From: a virus
IMG/VR virus record: IMGVR_UViG_3300008470_000041
Coordinates: 1-23,482 of that record
Strand: one strand, 5' to 3'
DNA: 23,482 nucleotides
The position numbers were made by a program, and so were the translations under genes. Under the pieces are notes generated by a model. It had not been told where the DNA came from. It made no database searches and worked only from the letters and a program-made list of their open reading frames with translations. Every line of letters begins with the position of its first letter. Within the stretch, counting starts at the first letter, position 1. Below are positions 1-7,800 of this stretch, piece after piece.

Positions 1-1679
1 GAGTCTTTTCTATTCGTCTTTGGATAAGTTACATATCTTGGTAAAGTGGTACTTCCTGGATTTATTAAATTAAACTCTTCAGTACCAGTCATATCGTATC
101 CAGCAGCAGTAGAACCAGCACTTTTAATAATAGCTTGTCCAGAAGCTTTTACTTTTAAAGGATCTCTTGATGCATATCCTACCGCATCTTCTCCAGTATA
201 AGTTTGTAATTCAACTGATCCATCTAACTTAGCTTGCGCTACATCCGCTGTAAGATCTATATTATTATCTCTAATTGCATCGTTTATTTCGGTCGATGTA
301 GGAACAACATCTTTTGCTTTTTCCTCTACATCAGCTATAGCGGCTGTTTTTTGAGCATCGTTCAGTTGAGTATCTGCATTAATTTCCGCTATCCTGGTAT
401 CTGTTTCAACTCTCCTTGCATCACTTAGTATTAGTTTAGCTGCATTAGTTTCTAAAAGATTTTTAATTTCAGCATCAGTTTTATCACGTACATTAACATT
501 TAAACTTCTACCTGCATCATTATATTCTTTTAAGGTATCATCATAAGAAGCATTAGATGGACTTATAAGTTGAAATAATTCTCTTGCAATTTCAGTTGTA
601 GAGCGTATCTTACCACTTGAATCTCTTCTTGGTACTGGTTCAACTCTACCATTTTGATATGTAATATTAATAACATCCCCCTGTCTGGTTATAGCATCAA
701 TCATTAAGGCTGGATCTGTTTGACCTCTATTCATATCAATAATAGATTCAGCCGAAGAACCACTGAACCTACTTAAATCTCCAGTAGCTATTTGATTAGC
801 TCTTTCTAAATACCCTATATCTTTTGATACTGCGGCGTTATTAGAAGTTGTAGCAGCCGAAGCTTGTGGGAATGTCATCCCTCCTTTTATTTTCACCATT
901 TCATCCATTTGCATATCAAAAGCATCATCACTTGCTTCTCTAACAACGCTTTCTGCAAAGGCTCTATCATTAGGAGTAAACTTTGGTAGAAAACTATTAG
1001 CGTCAACATTTATAAAATACTTTTCGTCTACGCCTGGATTAGTTTCTTTAAATTCTTTTAAAGATTGAGCAAATTTAAATCTACCATCAAATTGCGCTGC
1101 AGCATTAGATAAAACTTCATCATCATAATTGTAAGAAGATTGAAATAATTGTTCTTTCATATCTTTAAAACCTTGCACGTTTCTTCTAACATCTTCAATT
1201 TCTACCATATAAACACCTTCCATACCATTAACTTCCTTAGTTGATGCAAATGAAGTTATATATTTTTGCATATTTACTTTAAAAGCTGCTGTTTGTGTTT
1301 GTATATCAGCATTTTCTCTGTTAAATTGATACTTACTACGATTGTTTACATAACTTGCAGGAAGAAAAGATTCAGGACTATCTTTATAAGAAGGCATTTT
1401 GCCATCTTTATCTAACCTTACCATATAGGCCATGTTAGAACCTGGATCAATATATTCTACTAATCCATTCATATTACCAAATCCTTGATTAGATCCTTGT
1501 ACATAAGTTTCAGAAGCTCCAGCCGTATTGTCTTGTTGTCTTATTACTGAGGCATCTGTATATTCTTGTGCACTTTTAGCCATTATACCAAATTCTGCCA
1601 TTTGGTTTTTAGCATTTTGTTGCAACCTTCTAAATTTGTCTGGAGTAATTAAACCATCTCTAACAAATTGTTGTTGCAT
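1..1679 (-). CDS. Large internal (ejection) virion protein, 3' end cut by the window
   Basis: The reading frame is open from an ATG at 1679-1677 to the window edge, giving 559 codons with no stop, so the C-terminus is missing. The product is hydrophilic and probably mostly helical. It starts MQQQFVRDGLITPDKF and contains Asp/Lys/Glu-rich segments such as AEINADTQLNDAQKTAAIAD. No enzymatic motif is visible. The ATG overlaps the TAA of the upstream 94-aa gene by one base (TAATG). A -1 shift in an A8 run just upstream would fuse the two frames, and the 94-aa protein reads smoothly into this one. Lying at the end of the structural block after a T7 gp14-like internal protein, it is inferred to be a large internal protein ejected with the DNA. 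Function is not shown directly by sequence. Confidence 0.75.
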   Translation of the reverse strand, partial: MQQQFVRDGLITPDKFRRLQQNAKNQMAEFGIMAKSAQEYTDASVIRQQDNTAGASETYVQGSNQGFGNMNGLVEYIDPGSNMAYMVRLDKDGKMPSYKDSPESFLPASYVNNRSKYQFNRENADIQTQTAAFKVNMQKYITSFASTKEVNGMEGVYMVEIEDVRRNVQGFKDMKEQLFQSSYNYDDEVLSNAAAQFDGRFKFAQSLKEFKETNPGVDEKYFINVDANSFLPKFTPNDRAFAESVVREASDDAFDMQMDEMVKIKGGMTFPQASAATTSNNAAVSKDIGYLERANQIATGDLSRFSGSSAESIIDMNRGQTDPALMIDAITRQGDVINITYQNGRVEPVPRRDSSGKIRSTTEIARELFQLISPSNASYDDTLKEYNDAGRSLNVNVRDKTDAEIKNLLETNAAKLILSDARRVETDTRIAEINADTQLNDAQKTAAIADVEEKAKDVVPTSTEINDAIRDNNIDLTADVAQAKLDGSVELQTYTGEDAVGYASRDPLKVKASGQAIIKSAGSTAAGYDMTGTEEFNLINPGSTTLPRYVTYPKTNRKD

Positions 1680-1963
1680 TAATAGATTTTTTTTACATTA
1701 GTAGCCATGCCTAATACAACGTCATCAAATGTTTTATCTGCATTTAATTCTATTTCAGCAATAGTTTTAAAAATTGCATCAGAATCTTTATCTAACTGAT
1801 CTTTTTTATCTTTCTTATCTTTTTCTATTCCATCAAAAACACCTTGTGCAGCCTTACCAATAGCTCCCCATTGTATTCGAGTTGTACTATCTTGAGGTTC
1901 ATAAACAGAATATAAATCAGGATTTACTGTATTTAGAGTTGGTTTTGTTGAATCTATAGCCAT
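1679..1963 (-). CDS. N-terminal part of the ejection/internal virion protein (94 aa), probably joined to the next frame
   Basis: This 94-aa product starts MAIDSTKPTLNTVNPDLYS and has a charged, helical C-terminal half (GIEKDKKDKKDQLDKDSD). Its end, GMATNVKKIY, looks truncated rather than like a natural C-terminus. The last codons run GTA AAA AAA ATC TAT TAA. The zero frame contains the heptamer A_AAA_AAA, and slipping back one base gives KK-NLLMQQQF, which continues into the long downstream frame. It is therefore best seen as the N-terminal domain of one protein of more than 650 aa. It is either expressed by -1 frameshifting or split by a missing base. It could also be an independent small protein with translational restart at TAATG. 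It starts 9 nt after the stop of the preceding gene. Confidence 0.7.
   Translation of the reverse strand: MAIDSTKPTLNTVNPDLYSVYEPQDSTTRIQWGAIGKAAQGVFDGIEKDKKDKKDQLDKDSDAIFKTIAEIELNADKTFDDVVLGMATNVKKIY
1687..1694 (-). other. A8 run with A_AAA_AAA slippery heptamer (candidate -1 frameshift site)
   Basis: On the minus strand the zero frame reads GTA AAA AAA ATC TAT TAA, with stop at 1681-1679. The -1 frame after slippage reads AAA AAA AAT CTA TTA ATG and stays open to the window edge. Both tRNA-Lys anticodons can re-pair perfectly with AAA after slipping. I did not find an obvious downstream hairpin. A single missing A from a sequencing error would leave the same signature. Confidence 0.55.
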
Positions 1964-1972
1964 AATTATTTA

Positions 1973-2608
1973 TTATTTTCCAGAGACCTCAGGTCCATTT
2001 ATAACTGCCATTAAACTTTCATATTCAGGTGTTCCTGGTTGTGGAGCATTTTTACCTTTCAGCTTATACAAAGCACTTGCTTTACCAGCTTCACCTACAA
2101 AATCACCTACACCTGCAAACCTATCTTGCATCGATTGAGCCATACCTTGTAATTGATCTTTTTCTCTCATTGACTCATCTCTTGCTTTACCGACATCCAT
2201 TCCAATAAGTTGTTGTTTTACATTTTCTTTTGCACCCACTTTCATTTGTGAATTAGCATATATATCTTTTTGTAAATCCATACGAATAGAATTTGCATTA
2301 TTTGAAGCTTCCATACCTACTTTACCAACACCTGCAGCTAAAGTTCTTGCGTCACCTTCTTGTAGTGCCGCAATACCTTGTTGTTGATTTTGCATGTTTT
2401 GTTGGTATTGTTGTCCAAATGCTTCCATAGGAACATTTAATCCTTCGTAAAAGTTTTGTTGTGCATCTGCACGAGCTTGTGTCATCAGTCGATCAGACTC
2501 TGCTTTAGCTTTGTCTGCTGCTTTTCTTTGTTTTGAAGCCTGCATAAAAGACATACCTCCTTGAGCTAATCCTACACCTGCTCCAATAATTGCTGTTGCT
2601 GCTGCCAT
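1973..2608 (-). CDS. Internal virion protein, T7 gp14-like (inferred), 211 aa
   Basis: The N-terminus (MAAATAIIGAGVGLAQGG) is an Ala/Gly-rich hydrophobic segment of about 18 residues. It is followed by a long Gln/Ala/Lys/Met-rich helical region (QASKQRKAADKAKAESD, then QQYQQNMQNQQQG). This plan, one short glycine-rich membrane-compatible segment followed by coiled-coil-like helices, is known from podoviral internal proteins such as T7 gp14 that help form the DNA ejection channel. No catalytic motif is visible. It begins 1 nt after the TAG of the GNAT-like gene, and the next ejection-protein gene starts 9 nt after its stop, so the three are probably co-transcribed. The assignment rests on composition and context. 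Confidence 0.65.
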   Translation of the reverse strand: MAAATAIIGAGVGLAQGGMSFMQASKQRKAADKAKAESDRLMTQARADAQQNFYEGLNVPMEAFGQQYQQNMQNQQQGIAALQEGDARTLAAGVGKVGMEASNNANSIRMDLQKDIYANSQMKVGAKENVKQQLIGMDVGKARDESMREKDQLQGMAQSMQDRFAGVGDFVGEAGKASALYKLKGKNAPQPGTPEYESLMAVINGPEVSGK

Positions 2609-2609
2609 T

Positions 2610-3020
2610 CTATAGTTTTTTAATTAATTCTGTAGTATACGAAGAAGCTTCTTCGTAACCCTGTTCTTTATACACATTTACTAAAGATTTGTTTTTTACT
2701 AATGCGTACATAAACTTTTTGTTTATTTTTTTTGCTCTTTCTTCAAGTGCTAATAACAATAAATTAATTGCTACTTTTCGCTTATACTTATCTTTATAAT
2801 TAAAGTTAGATATAATCCAATCAGCCCAAGCTACATCTGAGTTTGTGTTATATAAAAAACCTGCCACTACGGGCAAATCTTCATCATAAATCATAAAACC
2901 ACCTATACCATTTTCTGGCAAAAAACTCTTAGGGGGTGATGTCCATCTCCACGACTTCCACCATCCACATAGAACTTCGTCATAATCACTTTCTTTAAGT
3001 GGTAATATATTTAATCTCAT
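2610..3020 (-). CDS. GNAT-fold N-acetyltransferase-like protein, 136 aa
   Basis: The order of elements fits a compact GNAT domain. After an N-terminal strand (MRLNILPLKESDY) come strands around residues 41-72 (GGFMIYDEDLPVVAGFLYNT, then AWADWIIS). A basic turn and helix follow (YKDKYKRKVAINLLLLAL), where GNAT enzymes hold the acetyl-CoA pyrophosphate, then a strand MYALVKNKSLVNVYKEQGYE with the typical 'K..Y.k.GY' end. The R/Q-x-x-G-x-G/A loop is degenerate, so catalytic activity is uncertain. It may act as a structural or assembly factor or modify a virion or host protein. It sits between the muzzle-related genes and the internal proteins, ends in TAG, and follows a TAnnTTTG promoter motif that leaves almost no 5' leader. 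Confidence 0.7.
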   Translation of the reverse strand: MRLNILPLKESDYDEVLCGWWKSWRWTSPPKSFLPENGIGGFMIYDEDLPVVAGFLYNTNSDVAWADWIISNFNYKDKYKRKVAINLLLLALEERAKKINKKFMYALVKNKSLVNVYKEQGYEEASSYTTELIKKL

Positions 3021-3026
3021 TTACCA

Positions 3027-3034
3027 CAAAGATA
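3027..3034 (-). promoter_or_regulatory. Bacteroidota-type -7 element TATCTTTG before the GNAT-like gene
   Basis: The 22-nt gap between the 274-aa gene and the GNAT-like gene contains TATCTTTG, which matches the Bacteroidota -7 consensus TAnnTTTG. Only six bases separate it from the ATG. A transcript from here would be leaderless or have a leader of a few bases. No clear TTTG -33 element was seen. Confidence 0.45.
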
Positions 3035-3042
3035 ATAAATTT

Positions 3043-3867
3043 CTATGGATAACTTTTCATCACACTACTACCGACTGAATAAATTTCAACTGGATCAGTT
3101 GAATTATTGGAAAGTTTGAATTGAAGATAATAACCTCTTGCTCCATGAGACTCAGCTACGGCATCTTTTATAAACATTATAAATTGCCCAGTCGTTGGTA
3201 CGGTTGCACCTGCCCCTGAAGCGTCTATAGTTATACTATAACTACCTACTATGTTTACAACTAAAGTAACTACTCCTGCTAATACTGGTGCTTGTGTAGT
3301 AATACCACCTGCAAATGAAGCTGCATAAACATTATCACCTTGACTTATTATAGAACCTACTGGAACATCAAAAGTAATTTGTGTTGCTGCAATTGGTTGT
3401 CCTGCCGCAACAGTTCCTGTGCCTATTCCGTTTGCTGATCTTTGAGCAAAGTTTACAGTTCCATCATTAGTTCTTAAAAAAGAAAACCATTCACCTTCTT
3501 TTTCTACAAAATAAGATTCTAACATTGAAGATGGAGAGCCGTCAGTTAAATCTGTAAAAAGTTCTGTCGCATCCCATCGTGCTTCTGAAGAATCTGCTAC
3601 CGTTGTATTAGATTCATAAGATGAAGTTTTAAATAACTTAATGTCTTCTGTAGGTCTTGGATTTAAAACACTGGTTAAAGTAGAGGCAGTATACTGTCCA
3701 TAGTAAGTATTTCTTAAAGGATTTGTATTATGTCTAAACACATTACCACCATTAAACGTATATAAAAAACTATTCATACCTCTTATGTTTTGAGGAAAGA
3801 AAGAATAAAACGAAGGCCATCCTACAAACGGCTCTCCTATTGAATATGTTAATGTATATTGTGGCAT
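3043..3867 (-). CDS. Muzzle-associated structural protein, 274 aa
   Basis: Residues 10-65 carry a pattern rich in aromatic and Gly residues: EPFVGWPSFYSF, GMNSFLYTFNGGNVFRHN, RNTYYG. As far as I recall, this pattern occurs in the C-terminal part of large P22 gp10-like stabilisation proteins of crAss-like and marine podoviruses. The rest is rich in beta, Thr and Gly. It ends MKSYP-TAG. It starts 13 nt after the stop of the 313-aa gene, with an A/T-only leader (AATAATTAATT). Because it lies directly downstream of the 1582-aa muzzle gene, I infer a tail or muzzle component encoded as a separate chain. No enzymatic motif is visible. Confidence 0.6.
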   Translation of the reverse strand: MPQYTLTYSIGEPFVGWPSFYSFFPQNIRGMNSFLYTFNGGNVFRHNTNPLRNTYYGQYTASTLTSVLNPRPTEDIKLFKTSSYESNTTVADSSEARWDATELFTDLTDGSPSSMLESYFVEKEGEWFSFLRTNDGTVNFAQRSANGIGTGTVAAGQPIAATQITFDVPVGSIISQGDNVYAASFAGGITTQAPVLAGVVTLVVNIVGSYSITIDASGAGATVPTTGQFIMFIKDAVAESHGARGYYLQFKLSNNSTDPVEIYSVGSSVMKSYP

Positions 3868-3880
3868 AATTAATTATTTA

Positions 3881-4822
3881 TTAAGCGCAAAGAAATCTTG
3901 CTGTTATTACTCCATTAGCAACTTGAAAAACTTCACCAGTGGATGTTTTGTAAAAACCTGCTGGCAATTCACTAACCCCATTAGCATCACTAAATACCCA
4001 GTCGTTTATTGCAGGAACTCCCGCAGTTCCACTAACTGGCATGTTAAAAAAAGTTTCAGTAAGAGAAAGTGCACAAGAAGCTACAGCCGTTGCTGCTCTG
4101 GCTGTTGAAGAAAAACTTGTCATTGCTGTAGGGCATACTACTGCTATACTCCATCCAGTTCCCGTACAAGGCCCTTCAATTACAAAGGTAACTGTATCTG
4201 GCGATACATTTGGTTTAGGAACAACCATTATAGTAGCACCAGGTGCGGCAGTTGTAAAATCAACGCCTCCCGCAGCTTGATTACCATAAGGCCCTAATGT
4301 TACTGGAGTTCCAGTGTTTACGAACTGTGTTGTTCCAGCATCATATAAAAAAGATGAGCCATTTACAGTAGCTCCATTACTACCATTAGCGTTTGACATA
4401 GTTAAATTACAAGCTCCAGCTTGTGCAATTGTACCTATCATTCCTTGCAAGTATCCTTCACTTGGGATTGAATATTCAGATGCACTAACACCATCATATG
4501 TCCATGTACATTTATCTGGCACATTTTGTGGATCAAAGGTAACCTTTACAGCACCTATAGAGTTTCCTAAAGCCATAGTTAAAGAATAACTTCCAGTTCC
4601 ACCAACACCATTAACTCCAGTTCCACAAGGTACGGAGCAACTATCACAAGGTAACGCTGCTAACAAAACTGGTGTAGTTGGACTACCAATTAATTCTCTG
4701 ACAATTCCATTTTGTCCATAGTAACCGTTAGGTCCTGGTGTAGATAAAGATGAGTCTATATAAATCATACTTGCGTTAGCAAAACTGACTCCATCAAAAT
4801 AATATGTTCCTAATACTCCCAT
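3881..4822 (-). CDS. Cys-containing beta-rich tail/muzzle accessory protein, 313 aa
   Basis: The protein is rich in Gly, Ser, Thr and Val and looks mostly beta. It has a cysteine cluster near residue 60 (ALPCDSCSVPCGTG) and others along the chain. The last ~65 residues resemble the C-terminus of the 1582-aa protein just upstream: a Cys, then a 'LPxGFY' motif, then V/N-G-V/I and a final Cys-Ala. Here this reads ELPAGFYKTSTGEVFQVANG ... LCA, against LPVGFYRYQNGFLEVNNQG ... SCA upstream. It therefore looks like a partial duplicate of the muzzle C-terminal module carried on its own gene. It starts 9 nt after the muzzle stop. A surface or tail-tip role is an inference. Confidence 0.55.
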   Translation of the reverse strand: MGVLGTYYFDGVSFANASMIYIDSSLSTPGPNGYYGQNGIVRELIGSPTTPVLLAALPCDSCSVPCGTGVNGVGGTGSYSLTMALGNSIGAVKVTFDPQNVPDKCTWTYDGVSASEYSIPSEGYLQGMIGTIAQAGACNLTMSNANGSNGATVNGSSFLYDAGTTQFVNTGTPVTLGPYGNQAAGGVDFTTAAPGATIMVVPKPNVSPDTVTFVIEGPCTGTGWSIAVVCPTAMTSFSSTARAATAVASCALSLTETFFNMPVSGTAGVPAINDWVFSDANGVSELPAGFYKTSTGEVFQVANGVITARFLCA

Positions 4823-4831
4823 AATTTTTAT

Positions 4832-7800
4832 TTAAGCACAACTTCCTGCTTGTATTACTATTCCTTGATTATTAACTTCTAAAAATCCATTTTGATATCT
4901 ATAAAACCCTACTGGTAAAGTAGTTGTCGAATCACACGTAGAAGAGGTAAATACTAAACTACCTACAACTGGTGTTATTGTTGCAACTTGTGTATTTAAA
5001 AAATAATACGTAAAAGATAACGGTTGTTGACACGCATCAAATGAATTAACTTGATTAGAACCTCCAGAAAATGATGTACATGTTACAGTACAATCACAAC
5101 ATCCATTAACAGCACTTGCAGCATCATAACATAATTGTTGAGCAGTTGTTACTCTAAAATCATATATTAAATATAGATATTGATTACCGATAGGTAAACT
5201 AAAAGCAGGGGTTGTGCTTGGTGTTACAGTTGCAATATAAATATCAGACCCTGGATTTGTAATTAAATTAGAAGGTATAACATTTCCACTTGCCGCTGCT
5301 ACTAAAGCAGGTATTCCAGTAGTAGAATTTGTTGTGTTATTATAAGTTGTTGCTGATGATAAAAAACTTAATTTATAAGGACTTGCATTAACATCAAAAT
5401 CATCTGATCCGATTTTATTAGTTCCAAAAACGAAATCTACACCATCATAAGGAAATACACCAAGTGATCTTATACCAACTTGAGTATCAAATAAACTTGC
5501 AATAGTAGAGTTGCCTAAAAACTCTACTTGTGTACTTGCAATAGGACTTATATGAGTTGATGTTTTCCATCCATACTCTACGTGTATAAAATCTCCTGCA
5601 TCAAGTGATGAATTTAAAACAACTTGCACTACTTTTAAGTCTGTTTCCGTAGGACAATCTGCAACACATGTATAAGATGCCGATCCTGTTGGTGTTATTG
5701 TTATTGTTGCATTTGTAGGAGTGTTTAAATTTTTATCAAACGTATAACTTGCAGTTGTATTAGTTATAGTAACTGGTGTTCCTGAAACACCATTCCAAAC
5801 TCCTGTTACTGTTACAGATCCTGTTACTGTTAAAGTTACTGTTGTTGTAGAATCTATTATATTTCCAAAATCAAAAACAAACTGTTTTACAGTAGTTATA
5901 TTATTAAATTCTAATGTAGTCCCACATGGTATTGGAGCAATAGGAAACGGAACAGGTATATCATTAGTGTGTAACACATATTCCATCATATAAGGATCAA
6001 AACCTCCTATTTTCTGTGTAGCTAATTGTTCTATAAATGTATCTCTAAAAAAGGATCGCATTCCTTGTTGAGATATAATTTCTAATGTATCATTGCTTTG
6101 AGTTGTACCTCTTAGTTTTATTACTGCTAACCTCTTTGTATCAGTAAAAAACATATCATATCCATACGTTGCAAAACTTTCTGGATTAAAACTAATACCA
6201 TATTCTTCTATACGTGCTATTTGTGTTCCTAATACTTGAGGAACAGACGCTATAACACCACCACCAGTAGAATCAGTAATAACATTTTTACCTGCTAATA
6301 CATAAGTAATTCTATCTTCTTGTAACACTAATATATCAGTTTTTCGAGGATGCATTAGTTGTATAGGTCCAAACACCGTTTCACATTCTTTATAGTTAGC
6401 CAACCCTAAATTAAATTCGTTTAAATTATTAACTCCAGTTGTATTACTATAAACACCACTGTAAGTTATGTCAGCAAATCTATCTGCTTCTTCATAATTT
6501 GCATTTGTTGCTGCTAAAACTCTTTGTCCAAGAACTACAGATCTTCCAGCTATTGAATCTTTAATTTTATAACTTTCTACACCATTTCCAAACGTGTAAC
6601 AATCCATAAAGTTTAGAGTCAAAAATGCATTTGTAGTTGCCGTTTGACTAATATCAGTAGTAGAGTCTAAACCTGCTTGATGAAAACCTCCTTTTATATC
6701 ATATGTTTCTGAAGCATCGTAAAACAATTCACTATTAGCGTCAGCTGGTTCTGATTCAAAAACTATTAAATTATTAGCTCTTGTTACTATAATTTCTAAA
6801 TCAATTTGTGAGTCTGAATCTTTAGCTGGAAACGTATGTCTACACCCAAATATTCCAGTACGAATACCTAAATATAAAGGTTCTGTAATGTCTATAGTTC
6901 CAGTATATCCTGCTTGCCAAAACTGCCATGTTGGTGAATTTCTTACGCATGTAAGATTATCTTCAGATGTTACAATTGTAGAATTAAACGTAGAGTTACC
7001 AATATTGCCTTCTGTAACTTCTCCAGTGTTAGGATCTATATTATCACCTACAAACCAATCATAAAGAGTGTCATAATCAGATGATGATACAAATTGTTTT
7101 TCAAATATATATCTTTTTCCATCACATCCACAACATCTGTAATGTCTTTCATATCTGGCATTTATATATATAATACTTCCTGCTGGAATATTGTAAACAT
7201 TATATACGTCAGCAGCTCCACTAACTTCAGTAGTTGTAAAAGCTGGATAAGACAATTTAGCACGACATATGCTTTCACTATCACTTGAATACCTTTTATC
7301 ACCCTCTTCAATAACTGCATCTGCAGGTATCGTAATATTAAAGTTTTGTGCTTTAATTTGCATATATAAACCAGGTAATTGAAAAGTATCTTCTCCTAAT
7401 TCGTTTAAAGAAGCTAAAAAGTTTTCTGGTTCAGCTGTAACATCTAATATTGTACATTTAGTTAGTTGTTCTACAGGACCATCAACATCTCTTTTTACTA
7501 TTAACTCTTGTCCTTTAGTAACTTTATTTTGATTATCACCTTCTAATTTAAAATAAATAACATTATTAGACGGTCTTACATAAAAGAAATTTGAAAATAT
7601 TGTTTCATATCCACCTTTACTTGGTTTCAAAACAAATTTATATTTAGTTGCCCAAAATGGAGGAAGATTAATTAAATCTACTTGTATTTTATTTTGATTA
7701 ATTGATGACTGTGACGGTACAAATGTAGTATTATATTCAGATACTAAAACTGTAGAAGCTCTCGCATATTCATCCATATATACTATTCCCGTTTCATAAT

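Noticed and set aside
234-428. Plus-strand frame of 64 codons near the left edge
   Set aside because: It lies antisense to the partial ejection-protein gene, which is open across the whole 1-1679 region.
3923-4589. Three plus-strand frames of 61-91 codons
   Set aside because: They overlap the well-supported 313-aa minus-strand gene, lack a coherent domain pattern and stand against the uniform gene direction.
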